64,000 nt of DNA from Bradyrhizobium barranii subsp. barranii (lineage in GTDB: Bacteria; Pseudomonadota; Alphaproteobacteria; Rhizobiales; Xanthobacteraceae): assembly GCF_017565645.3 (NCBI RefSeq), contig NZ_CP086139.1:76265-140264 (forward strand). Reading direction: 5' to 3'. The notes beneath the pieces were generated by a model, which was given only the letters and a program-made list of their open reading frames with translations, did not search any database and was not told the origin of the DNA. This document shows, piece after piece, positions 45,415-54,027 of this stretch. The position numbers and the translations under genes are program-made. The stretch's first letter is position 1; the number at the start of each line of letters is the position of its first letter.

Positions 45415-45432
45415 AGCAAGGAGAGACCCGGC

Positions 45433-46194
45433 ATGCTTAACCACCCAACCCACGAACGGCTGATCGAGCTTGGCCTGACCGGAATGGCCAAGGCCTTCGA
45501 GGAGCAGCGCCGATCGCCCGATCTCGAAGCCCTGCCGTTCGAAGATCGCATCGGCCTGTTGGTCGACCGCGAAGCCGCCGAACGCGACACCAGGCGGCTC
45601 ACCACGCGCCTCAAGATCGCCGCACTGCGCCAGACTGCTTGCGTCGAGGACGTCGATCTGCGCACCCCGCGGGGCATCGACCGCGCCGTTTTCGCCAAAC
45701 TCGTCGAAGGTCGCTGGATCGATCGCCACGAGAATTTGCTCGTCACCGGGGCAACCGGCCTGGGCAAAAGTTGGTTAGCCTGCGCGCTCGGCCACAAGGC
45801 CTGCCGCGACAACCGATCAGTCCTCTATCATCGCGTTCCAAGGCTGTTCGAGGCGCTCGCGCTCGCGCGCGGAGACGGACGTTACGCTCGGCTCCTCAAA
45901 AGCCTCGGCCGCGCTCAGCTTCTGATTTTGGATGATTGGGGACTATCGGTGCTCACCGCCGCGGAACGCCGCGATCTGCTCGAAATCCTCGAGGACCGCC
46001 ATGGCCGCGCATCCACCATCGTCACAAGTCAGCTCCCCGTGGACACCTGGCATGGAGCCATTGGGGACCCCACGGTCGCCGACGCCATTCTCGATCGCCT
46101 CGTCCACAACGCCCACCGCCTCCAGCTCACCGGAGAAAGCATGCGAAAACGCAGCGCCAAAACCATCACCCTTGACGGCCAACCAGAACACTGA
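45433..46194 (+). CDS. istB: IS21 helper ATPase IstB
   Basis: 253 residues, AAA+ IstB/DnaC-like: LGLTGMAKAFEEQRRSPDLE, the Walker A LLVTGATGLGKSWLACALGH, LLILDDWGLSVLTAAERRD (Walker B), TSQLPVDTWHGAIGDPTVAD, and the arginine-finger region HRLQLTGESMRKR. It assembles with IstA at the element ends and captures target DNA. The GGAGAGACCCGGC leader precedes the ATG. Intact. Confidence 0.97.
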   Translation: MLNHPTHERLIELGLTGMAKAFEEQRRSPDLEALPFEDRIGLLVDREAAERDTRRLTTRLKIAALRQTACVEDVDLRTPRGIDRAVFAKLVEGRWIDRHENLLVTGATGLGKSWLACALGHKACRDNRSVLYHRVPRLFEALALARGDGRYARLLKSLGRAQLLILDDWGLSVLTAAERRDLLEILEDRHGRASTIVTSQLPVDTWHGAIGDPTVADAILDRLVHNAHRLQLTGESMRKRSAKTITLDGQPEH

Positions 46195-46298
46195 CTCTAT
46201 CTCCCATCGGCCGTAGCGGGCTGCTCACGATCGTCTGAATTCAGTGCTCACGATCGCGCGAAATCGATGCTCACGATCCGTGAAATCCGCACCTTGGT

Positions 46299-46566
46299 GG
46301 CGCAATGGTATGCACGCCACCGTGCCGGAGCGATGACGGTTGTCATCTTGCCCGATGAGGGTTTTCGATATCAAGAGACGGTGTTCAACCATAATTGGCT
46401 CGCCGCTCTGAATGGTTGGCCGGTCGCCATTGCCGATGCGCCAGCCACACTAGAGAAGATCGTCGTGCCAGGTGGAGAGGGGACATGGACACGCATGATC
46501 TGGGGACGGCGGGTCTTGGAAGAGGTGCCGAGCGGCGGAGAAACCGCACGTAGGCTGCGTGGCTAA
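46299..46566 (+). pseudogene. PLP-dependent enzyme, 3' part, truncated by an IS3 fragment
   Basis: Continues from 43699 as VAQWYARHRAGAMTVVILPD, EGFRYQETVFNHNWLAALNG, then VVPGGEGTWTRMIWGRRVLE. The family-like sequence ends near 46530; the last codons to the stop at 46566 (SGGETARRLRG) come from the adjacent IS3-type DNA. The gene is therefore damaged twice. Confidence 0.8.
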
Positions 46567-46908
46567 TTCGCCGCAGGCGTGTGGAAACGATCTTGGCGTG
46601 GAGCTTCTCGACCTCCAGTTCGTGGGCCGCCTCGCCATCCCGACCAGCGCCCGCGTCGAACGCCCGAACCGCTTGATCCTGAAGCTGCTTCTTCCACGCA
46701 TAAATCTGGTTCACATGCACCTGGTAGCGCTGCGCCAGATCCGTCACCGTTGATTGTTCTCGCAGCGCCTCCAAGGCGATCTTTGCCTTCAGCGCTGCAT
46801 CGATTTTTCGTCTCGTCTTCTTCATGGTCCCGCTCCGTTTATCAAAACGGAACGGCATCCGCACCACCTAAGCCGCCGGTCCAAAATCCGGGGTCCATTT
46901 CAGGGCTT
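46567..46908 (-). mobile_element. IS3-family element fragment
   Basis: Holds the 5' part of an orfA and the outer IS end (46850-46908, with GGACC and CCGGATTTTGGACC repeats). The orfB part and the other end are absent. One side cuts into the PLP gene, the other into the NEL fragment, so a deletion has probably joined these three sequences. Confidence 0.65.
46589..46825 (-). pseudogene. IS3-family transposase OrfA fragment
   Basis: MKKTRRKIDAALKAKIALEA, LREQSTVTDLAQRYQVHVNQ, IYAWKKQLQDQAVRAFDAG: the helix-turn-helix and leucine-zipper part of an IS3 OrfA, ending near KLHAKI. Later codons are unrelated. Confidence 0.85.
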
Positions 46909-46914
46909 GCCAGT

Positions 46915-47182
46915 GTCATATATGGCAACCCGCTGGCAACCCTGGGAGACGGTGCTGAGGCGCATCGCTCCGCGCGAACATGCAGCGATGCAAGATCGAC
47001 TCGTCGAAGCCATGGGCGAGGAGTTTCAAACCCGCTTGAATCAGTTACTGGCCGAGGATAGTTTGTTAGGCGACCTGGATGCCGAGCGGGTGCTCGGAGC
47101 CCAAGTCCGAAACCAAATCGCTGGCGAGATCAATCGCGCGGTCATGGACCTGCTGCTCGCAGAGCGCGGCCTAGAACAATGA
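46915..47182 (+). pseudogene. C-terminal fragment of a second NEL-type E3 ligase effector
   Basis: Reads VSYMATRWQPWETVLRRIAP, EHAAMQDRLVEAMGEEFQTR, LNQLLAEDSLLGDL, and EINRAVMDLLLAERGLEQ. It aligns along its length with the last ~90 residues of the nopM-like protein at 54028 (compare DYLATDWKPWDDVVLRIEPE and EIKGALRDTVLNKRGLSL) but differs in about half of the positions. It is thus a diverged paralogue, not a recent copy. The LRR and catalytic parts are missing, cut by the IS3 fragment. Confidence 0.85.
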
Positions 47183-48615
47183 GACTTCCCAAGAGCCCCG
47201 CAGGGATATTTTTCATTGCTCTGTGGGGCTGCCTCAAGATGGATCGTGCAATCGACATCATCTTTGAGCTGACGATTGGCGCTCGAGCGAGAGGCTGAGG
47301 CGCGGCCCGTTGAGGAGCACGCATCTACCGCCGTGAAGATCGCACGGTGTGCGGCAGCGTGAAATGGTCGGCGTGCAGCCGGTTCAAAACTGCTCAGAAC
47401 GACTCCGCCGACGAAGGATCCTTCCAATGACGGCTTCTTCGGCCTGGCGGCCCAACAAAAAGCAGAGTGGTAGTGCCTGCCGCATCTTGAATGGGGTCGC
47501 GAGGCGCTCGAATGGTGCACGCGCTGGAGTTGGCTATCGCTATAGTGATCGGCGCTAGCCGCCAGTACCCATCTTTGGCGACACGTCTGCCGAACGGATG
47601 ATCGAGTCTCGCTTGCCGCAAGCCGTGCAGATGAAGCGCGGCTCGAGATCGGACAGCCGCATCTCGTCCGGGAGCGAGCCGCAATCCCACGACAGCTAGC
47701 TTGTCGGGACTGCTTCCGATGCAAGAGATCGGGTTCAAGCCAACGCTGAGATTGCCGGGAGACGAGCGGAAAATCGCCGGGCGCGCGCCCCAGCTCTCGC
47801 TTTTGGGGGGCGGAGCTGGGGCTAAGCCGGCTTAGGAGACTGTCAGCGGCGAACCTCCGTCCATGACGTTACGACTTCTCCAAATTTCATCCACGAGGAT
47901 TCGCTGTTGCTGCGGCGCGCTACTACTTTTGCGCACGCGATCTGCCTTGCCGCTCTGTTTTACGATGTACCCAATCGTGCGGATTGGCCGAACACCCCCA
48001 TCCCGACCATGCATATCGCGCGATGAGGGATCGCCGCTCCAGCCCACGGAGCGACGGTCCCGCCCTGGGGCCTTCGCAACCGAATCCTACGCCGCATCAG
48101 CGCTTTACACCACGCTCGCCAGCCTCTCGGGCGCCCTCTGACGAATAAGGCGGGCTAGATAGCGGCGCACTGGTTTGCACCCGGGGGTAGGACTTGGCCA
48201 CCGCAGATAGCTGATTGATGCACAGCGCGGCATGACGAAAAGAACATGTCAGGCGACGCTCAGAGTCCGTTCGTGATCGCGCTGGGGGCGTCTGACAAGA
48301 ACGACTCTCCACTCGCGAGATTGAGATGTGGTCTGCGGCACAATACTGGACCGCTTAGGTTTGCGTTATCCACTCGCCGGGTAGTACGGTCAACGAATAC
48401 ACCAACCATGATGGGTAGCACCATTAGCTTTCTTCTTGAAGTCTCTCAACTGCTGGTGTATTGTCTCAAGCATCGATACTGGCCGAACAACTGTTCCGCT
48501 TTCGCCTCAGATCCTGACGGCGCGCACGTTTCAGACATTCTCCAACATCGACTAACCGGAACACTGGCCGCAACTCTGCGCGCCAGGTCCTGCGCGCATG
48601 CGAAAGGAAGACCTG
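47183..48615. other. Intergenic graveyard
   Basis: No intact gene. Two remnants are visible. On the minus strand near 47563-47700 a zinc-ribbon end reads SLPDEMRLSDLEPRFICTAC then GKRDSIIRSAD. At 48056-48163 there is an inverted, truncated IS1380 left end resembling the copy at 22524. The last ~400 bp form a long leader upstream of the cold-shock gene. Confidence 0.5.
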
Positions 48616-48825
48616 ATGAACACAGGTACAGTGAAGTGGTTTAACACCCAAAAGGGCTTCGGCTTTATCCAGCCGACAAGCGGTAGCAATGACGTTTTTG
48701 TTCATATCAGCGCGGTCGAACGCGCCGGTATGGGTACTCTGAGCGAAGGTCAGGCGCTGTCATATGACATCGTCGCAGACCGTCGTTCGGGCAAGTCCGC
48801 TGCCGAAAATCTTCGTGCGGCTTAA
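48616..48825 (+). CDS. cspA: Cold-shock protein (CspA family)
   Basis: 69 residues: [20 protein letters not shown] carries RNP1 (KGFGFI), then [15 protein letters not shown] carries RNP2 (VFVHIS). It is a single-stranded nucleic-acid chaperone. The ATG at 48616 follows AAGGAAG and gives the canonical length; an upstream ATG adds six residues. A strong terminator follows. The long untranslated leader fits cold-shock-type post-transcriptional control. It is one of the few intact genes in this region. Confidence 0.95.
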   Translation: MNTGTVKWFNTQKGFGFIQPTSGSNDVFVHISAVERAGMGTLSEGQALSYDIVADRRSGKSAAENLRAA

Positions 48826-48882
48826 TTAAGAGCACGACAGACCTATCGCTCTAGCCACGGATGTACTGGCAGAGCTTGTGGT

Positions 48883-48918
48883 CCGCCCCGTCACCGAGTC
48901 ATCGGGGCGGGGTTTTTG
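48883..48918 (+). terminator. Rho-independent terminator after cspA
   Basis: A perfect 8-bp stem CCGCCCCG / CGGGGCGG with a 12-nt loop, followed by GGTTTTTG. It lies about 60 bp after the cspA stop. Confidence 0.9.
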
Positions 48919-49175
48919 ATTCGACCCCGTCAGCGATTGTAAAAGTGAGTCTCGTGTGCGGCTTCGTTCGCCTCGACAATCGGGTGACTGGGCCGCCGAG
49001 CTAAAATAAAGGCACAGACTATAGCCGAACCGAGGCGATGGCCCCCGTCGGCAGATCGCCTGCTTCGAGTGCTCAGTTTGCGGTGCGACCATGGAATCGT
49101 GGAATACCGCTTGGGTACCGACCTACAGGTTGATTGCGGGCCCCGTTCGGCATTTTTCCGAAGGATGATTGACTA

Positions 49176-49630
49176 GTGCGGATGTCGGATGAGGAACGCG
49201 TCTTCCTGCTGACCCAGCATCACATCGTCTCGGACGGCGGTCGATGGGCGTGCTGGTGCATGAACTCAGTCGGCTTTACCGGGCGTTCGAGGCTGGACAG
49301 GACGATCCTTTGCCGCCGTTGGCGATCCAGTATCCGGATTATGCCGCCTGGCAACGGCAGTGGCTGTCGGGGAACGGCTGCAGAAGCAGGCGAAGTATTG
49401 GCGCAACGCCCTGTCAGGCACGGCCCGTCTTGTCTTGCCGACGGACCGTGCGCGGCCGGCCCAGCAGTCGTTTGCCGGGGCCAGTGTTCCTGTTGTCATC
49501 GATGCGGGACTTGAAGCGGCTGAGCCGGCAGCATGGCACGACGTTGTTCCTGACGGTGCTGGCGGGCTGGGCGGGGGTGCTGTCGCGTCTGTCGGGGCAG
49601 GACGACCCTCCCCATCCGCTGCCAACAGAA
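49176..49630 (+). pseudogene. NRPS condensation-domain remnant
   Basis: Pieces in shifting frames form a condensation domain: ERVFLLTQHHIVSDG (the HHxxxDG catalytic motif), then MGVLVHELSRLYRAFEAGQD, PPLAIQYPDYAAWQRQWLSG, then LQKQAKYWRNALSGTARLVL and PTDRARPAQQSFAG, then LKRLSRQHGTTLFLTVLAGW. At least three frameshifts separate them. Neither an adenylation nor a carrier domain is present. It is a relic of a non-ribosomal peptide synthetase gene. Confidence 0.85.
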
Positions 49631-50223
49631 CTATCCGGGCCCGCTTTTCACGCTCCGGAAGCTGACTGAAACGGAGAGCGGCTTCGAACAAGAAAGTCTC
49701 AGCCAAGGGCGCGCAGAAAAGCTGGCGCCGTCTCGATGGCCATAACCAGTTCTTGGTGTTGCACGCCGGAAAGGATTGACAATTCTGTTTTAGAAAGTCG
49801 GTCTGACGCTCAATAACCCCGGTGATGACGCAAACGCGCCCGATGGACCTACCAAAAATGGTCGGCCGTACTGTTACAGAACAGGGATATACTGTCGCTC
49901 TCAACGGAGTGAGATCTGTGCCTACACGATTAGATGTCATCGAACGGGGTTTAGCCGGAAGTATTTTCCGGTTCAAGGTTGAGCAAGAGAAGCCGTGTGT
50001 AAGGCGGAGTGTCTTGACAGATCGGGAGTAGATATAGTCTATATTGAGACTCCCTCATGACATTCAAGACGGGATCGAGGTCATCGCCAAGCCGACCGAC
50101 CGTCAGCCCACAACCGCCGCCGCCTGACCGGCCCCGGCGGTCACCAAAATTCGGCGATAGCTCGCGACTCGGTCCTGCAGGTAGTACTATTCTGTGTCCC
50201 CATCACAGGAATGAGAAGCGACT
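49631..50223. other. Spacer, no gene
   Basis: Nothing with family-like content. A short AT-rich dyad (GATATAGTCTATATTGA, 50030-50046) stands out and could be part of a promoter. Confidence 0.4.
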
Positions 50224-50433
50224 ATGACCTCGGACGTAATCTGTTCTTTCTGTAGAATGGAGGCGCAGCATGTTCTTGTGATCGTCACCGCTCCTGACGG
50301 AGCAGCTGCTATTTGTGATGAATGCGTTCAAGTGTGCGTTCAAGCTATCGCAGCTCGTTCACCTGAATGGTTGGAGAAGCATCGACGATTCGTCGGGGAG
50401 CTAGGGAGCAGCGGCGGCTTTCAGCGGGAATAA
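50224..50433 (+). CDS. Stand-alone ClpX-type C4 zinc-finger protein
   Basis: 69 residues: MTSDVICSFCRMEAQHVLVI, TAPDGAAAICDECVQVCVQA. The spacing C-x2-C ... C-x2-C matches the N-terminal zinc-binding domain of ClpX, which recognises adaptors and substrates. The AAA+ ATPase part is absent by design, not by truncation, since the ORF ends with its own stop and an unrelated C-terminal helix (ARSPEWLEKHRRFVGELGSS). It could act as a small adaptor or decoy for ClpX-type substrates. That is inference. The start follows GAATGAGAAGCG. Confidence 0.8.
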   Translation: MTSDVICSFCRMEAQHVLVIVTAPDGAAAICDECVQVCVQAIAARSPEWLEKHRRFVGELGSSGGFQRE

Positions 50434-50714
50434 TCGATCAGTTTGAAGACCATCGCAAGCGCAGTCCTGTTCGACAGGCAACCCTTGGATCGGATGGTGC
50501 GGTGGCGCACGGTAGCGAAGGTGCTTTCGAAGGGGCGTTTTGGTCGGGAAGCGCTTGCAGTATGGTCACCAACTCTTGGACCGTCATCGCGCCCACCGTG
50601 GTTTCGGGCGGTCACACGAGCAAGGCGAGTACTGTCAGCACGACCGGCACTAAGCTGCGCAATTGCGAATGACGACGGATGGGACTGCTCCAGGCCCACC
50701 TCATTCATACCGCT
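50434..50714. other. Spacer, no supported gene
   Basis: Short frames on both strands without recognisable content. Confidence 0.4.
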
Positions 50715-51215
50715 CTAGCCGAACAGCCGCATCAGCAACGCCTTGCCGACCGGCGCCGCGCGCACGCTGCGGAAGGCGCGGACATATTCGCCGGCATAGA
50801 ATGCGCGGACGACATTGATCCGCGTCGCAACCGCGTCCTCGAAACGGACGCCGAAGCCGTCGCGGGTGCGGCGGACAACGGTCGCGCTCACGTTCTGGCC
50901 ATAGACATTGCACTTGATCGAGGCGCCGATTGCCGGCGGGGCGGGATCGATGAAGCGCGCGCCCGAAATCGAGATGTCGGCCATCCGCACCAGCCGCGGC
51001 TCGGCGCCTTCGTGAACCAGGATCGGCTCGTCGCGTTCGAAACGCTCGGCCTTGCGGCGCCGCGGCTGCTCGATGCAGATGAAGCGCACGATCGCGAGCA
51101 CGACGCAATTGTACAGGCTCCAGGCCAGTGCCAGCCCGCCATAGGCGATGTTTTCGCCGCCAGGTGCAGGATGAAGGCGTAGGCGATCGCCACCAGCGTG
51201 AGCGGCCACCCGTCG
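50715..51215 (-). pseudogene. bcsA: Cellulose synthase (BcsA)-type C-terminal remnant with PilZ domain
   Basis: After one frameshift near 51168 the minus strand reads AIAYAFILHLA, then GGENIAYGGLALAWSLYNCV (a membrane helix), VLAIVRFICIEQPRRRKAER, and a PilZ domain: PILVHEGAEPRLVRMADISI, SGARFIDPAP and FGVRFED. The R-R-x-x-R-like start of the PilZ part (RRRKAER) is where c-di-GMP would bind. The glycosyltransferase part is missing; the IS256 fragment abuts at 51216. Confidence 0.8.
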
Positions 51216-51216
51216 G

Positions 51217-51633
51217 GTGCTGCGCCAGGCCTGGGAGCTCGATGACGCCGACAAGGCTGAAAAATTGATCCGCAATCTCGCGGGTCGACTCGACCAGCAA
51301 TGGCCCGGCGTAGCGGCCAGCATCCTCGAAGGCCTCGACGAAATCCTGACTGTCGTCCGGTTGACGCTGCCGAAGGAGCTTCGTCGATCGCTCGCCTGCA
51401 CCAACATCGCCGAGAACATGATGGGCACCATTCGCCGCGTCACGCGCAACGTCAAACGCTGGCGGGATGCCGGTATGGCGTTGCGATGGGTCGCGGCCGG
51501 CATGATCGAGGCCAACAAGGGCTTCCGACGATTGAAGGCGCATAAGCAATTGTCGGTTCTGCGTGCGGCCCTTCACGCTCATCACGATCGCATGACGATC
51601 AAGCCCGTTGCCCACGGCTCGAGGGCCGCGTAA
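51217..51633 (+). pseudogene. IS256-family transposase, C-terminal part
   Basis: Reads WELDDADKAEKLIRNLAGRL, AASILEGLDEILTVVRLTLP, then LRRSLACTNIAENMMGTIRR and NVKRWRDAGMALRWVAAGMI, which is the conserved C-terminal block of Transposase_mut (S-L-x-x-T-N-x-x-E). The first two-thirds, including the catalytic Asp residues, are missing. Confidence 0.9.
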
Positions 51634-52239
51634 AATTCATTCCGGCAACGTCGGCCCGACGTAGTTCAACACCGATCGGGACATCCCCGGGCGACCATTC
51701 TTTCCACGGATAATCGCGTGCGCCATTTCTATGCTACCTCCGGCCCGGCTTCTTGAGCTTCTTCACTCGGTGCTTCTGATAATCGAGAACGGCCGCTGCA
51801 AGTGGTATCGTGCGCGGCACGCTCACAGGTGTGAGGGAGACGACAAACGCTCTGCCTGTTTGTGAATCGACGCTGAATTGACCCCCGCACGCGCGAAGTC
51901 AATCAAGCACTTGGGACGCCGATCGGCGTCCGGATCCCACGCCGATTCATCGTGTCTTCCGTCAGCGTCGAGCCTTGCAACCGCTTTACGAGCGCGCGCG
52001 GTTTCGTCGCATTCCGAGTAGAAAATGACTGTTGCAACCGTCTAGGTTGTGTGCAACCATAGGGTTGGGCCTCAGAAATCCAAGCGAGATAGTATCAGTG
52101 GCCATCAATGGGCCAGCGTATAACGGCCCCGTTCGGTGGGACGGTGCTCCCATGTCGAAGGGGCACCCCAAAAGCACATTGGCCGTTCAGGATTACGGTT
52201 TCTGAACCCCGCCCGCACTGACAATTCAGGGGCCGGTCA
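51634..52239. other. Spacer with IS-end-like repeats
   Basis: No gene. At 51861-51934 lies an IS-end-like sequence with a GACGCCGATCGGCGTC palindrome that recurs inverted at 56760-56818. The rest up to the HlyD gene is unassigned. Confidence 0.5.
51903..51934 (+). repeat. 32-bp repeat, inverted partner at 56760-56791
   Basis: Contains the palindrome GACGCCGATCGGCGTC flanked by TCAAGCACTTGG. All 32 bases recur in reverse complement at 56760-56791. The adjoining TGTGAATCGACGCTGAA stretch (51861) recurs, also inverted, at 56793-56818. This looks like a mobile-element end. Confidence 0.85.
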
Positions 52240-53013
52240 ATGAATCAGGCACAGCAGCAGAAGCCCTCTCCTGAAGACAAAGTTTCCGTCACCAAGGATA
52301 AGGACGCGGGCGCATGCGGATTGCAGCGCGATTTGCAGGATCGGTTGCAGCCGGCGCACGACGAGCCGGTGAGCGAGCCCGTCAGCGATAGTGCTCCCCA
52401 TCCCGAAGCACCTGCAGGCTCGGGCCGGTGGGTTCGCCGCCTGCTCAAGGTCGGCATTGGCCTTGCGATCGTGGCCGTCTTCGGATGGTTGCCGCTGAAG
52501 GCCGTGCTGCAGACTTCGAGCGTCGAGGCCGTGGTCAATGCCAGGATCGTGACGTTGCGCTCGCCGATCGACGGCACCGTGAGCGCGAGGCCGCCGCAAG
52601 GCTCGACGCAACTCAGCGTGGTCCATGAGGGCGACGCGATCCTTCATGTCGTCAACGCGCGTGGCGATCGCGTGCGGCTCGACGATCTTCGGCGGCAGAT
52701 GTCGCGGCAGGAGAACGAGCGCCCGAGCCTTGCCGCTAAGCTGGCAGCCGCCGAGACCGCGCAACAGGACCTCGCCCGCCAGGCGGGCCAGTTCCGCGAT
52801 GGCCGCATCCTTCAGCTCGAGGCGCGCATCGCCGAAATCCAGTCGGCGATCGAGGCCGCGGCCGCGCGACGGGAAGAGGCGGCGGCCGCTGTGGAGCGGG
52901 CCTCGTCCCTGATCAAATCGGGCAGCGTCTCGACGGTCGAGATGGCCCGCCTGACGCGTGAGCAGGCAATCGCCCAGCAGACCGAGATCGGCGCCCGCCG
53001 CCGGCTCGACGCA
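52240..53013 (+). pseudogene. HlyD-like membrane-fusion protein, truncated by IS6
   Basis: About 258 codons: a charged N-terminal cytosolic stretch, a membrane segment (LLKVGIGLAIVAVFGWLPL, residues ~68-87), then SVEAVVNARIVTLRSPIDGT (the lipoyl/barrel-sandwich half typical of HlyD proteins) and a long coiled coil (LAAKLAAAETAQQDLARQAG, IAEIQSAIEAAAARREEAAA). At ARRRLDAG the IS6-family element begins and the second barrel half is lost. Membrane-fusion proteins bridge inner-membrane transporters to the envelope. Proximity to the BcsA/PilZ remnant suggests an original exopolysaccharide export cluster. Confidence 0.8.
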
Positions 53014-53835
53014 GGGCATCGTCAACTTAATCGACCGCCGAGCCGAAGGAGGCGATTCTCAGAGGTCGAGAATCGGCGATAGCGCTTGTCATGGAGATCT
53101 CGCGCCAAGTCGCAAAGGCTCGCTCGCGCGAAGCACGACGGAAGTCGGCGGTGGCGGCTCCGGCATAGGGGATGTGGAAAAGGTTCGCGACCTGATCGTG
53201 AACGGACAGAAAGCGTTGAGCCTGATGGGACGATCGCGTCATGATCCGCTCGCGTCGCCGCGTCGGCTGATGAGAATTCTCGGCCCGATTGTTGAGAGCT
53301 TTGTGCTGGCGATGTTCGACGTGTAAGCCCATCTTCGCCCTCGCAGCGCCGTACGAACGCAGCTTATCCGTGATCATAACGCGCGGCGGCGTGCCGGCGC
53401 ATTTCAAGAGCTTCTTCATGAGAAGCTGCGCAGCGCGCGAGTCTCTTCGGCGCTGGATCAAGACGTCGAGAACGAAGCCATTCTGGTCGACAGCGCGCCA
53501 GAGCCAATGTTGTTCGCCCGCGATCGAGATAACGACCTCGTCCAGATGCCATTTGTCACCGCGGGCGGGAGCGCGCTGGCGGATCCGATCGGAGAACGGC
53601 TTGCCGAATTTCCGTCCCCACTGGCGCACGGTTTCATAGGTCACGCCAATGCCACGCGCCGCCAGCATTTCCTCGACCATGCGCAAGCTTAAGGGAAACC
53701 GGAAATACAACCAAACGGCATAGCTGATCACTTCCGGCGGGAAGCGATGGCGGCGGTAACAGAGGGTCCTTGGCAGTCCGCATGCCGCTCGTCTACCCCC
53801 TCCGCCGCTCCAATTCGTTAACTTGACGGTACTCT
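53014..53835 (-). mobile_element. IS6-family element
   Basis: About 820 bp. The ends share a CGTCAA(C/G)TTAA core in inverted orientation (GTCAACTTAATCGACC at the left; GTCAAGTTAACGAATTGG read from the right). It interrupts the HlyD-like gene. A remnant of a related element is at 61796-62190. Exact boundaries are uncertain by several bases. Confidence 0.75.
53027..53827 (-). CDS. IS6-family (IS240-like) transposase
   Basis: The conserved part starts YRRHRFPPEVISYAVWLYFR, FPLSLRMVEEMLAARGIGVT. The DDE triad is visible: RGDKWHLDEVVISI (Asp), RVMITDKLRSYGAA (Asp) and NNRAENSHQPTRRRERIM (Glu). It ends FASFGSAVD-like near 53027. The exact start is unclear, since open frame extends beyond the IS end. 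Family members usually start about ten residues before YRRHRF. It is apparently intact in the catalytic core. Confidence 0.9.
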   Translation of the reverse strand, partial: VKLTNWSGGGGRRAACGLPRTLCYRRHRFPPEVISYAVWLYFRFPLSLRMVEEMLAARGIGVTYETVRQWGRKFGKPFSDRIRQRAPARGDKWHLDEVVISIAGEQHWLWRAVDQNGFVLDVLIQRRRDSRAAQLLMKKLLKCAGTPPRVMITDKLRSYGAARAKMGLHVEHRQHKALNNRAENSHQPTRRRERIMTRSSHQAQRFLSVHDQVANLFHIPYAGAATADFRRASRERAFATWREISMTSAIADSRPLRIASFGSAVD

Positions 53836-53932
53836 CGGACCTCATCTGGCTCAAGCCGAAAGGCTGCACCGAATCGAAGCCGAACTCCTTCACAAATTGC
53901 GCAGATCGCTTCCTCAACATGGTTCAACGCTC

Positions 53933-53962
53933 GTCAGCTCGACGTAAGCTGAATGTCTTAGA
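53933..53962 (+). promoter_or_regulatory. tts box upstream of nopM
   Basis: GTCAGCTCGACGTAAGCTGA, then ATGTCTTAGA. It matches the rhizobial tts-box core GTCAGCT-n-TCG-nn-AGCT in the outer half-sites. It begins 95 bp before the nopM ATG. TtsI, a response-regulator-like activator, binds such boxes to turn on type III secretion genes in response to flavonoids. Confidence 0.7.
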
Positions 53963-54027
53963 TGCTGCAACGTTCGATGTGGGCCGAGAGGTCGCCATAA
54001 TTTGCTCAGTCCGACAAGGAGCAGGAA

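Larger units (their letters stand above)
43700..46291 (+). mobile_element. Complete IS21-family element (copy 1)
   Basis: 2592 bp, starting TG (TGCGCGTTTCGCGGGATC) and ending CA (GATCCGTGAAATCCGCA), flanked by perfect 7-bp duplications CCTTGGT at 43693-43699 and 46292-46298. Multiple subterminal repeats of the type GATTTC...ATCGTGAGC lie at both ends, as in IS21 elements. It carries intact istA and istB. Confidence 0.95.
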
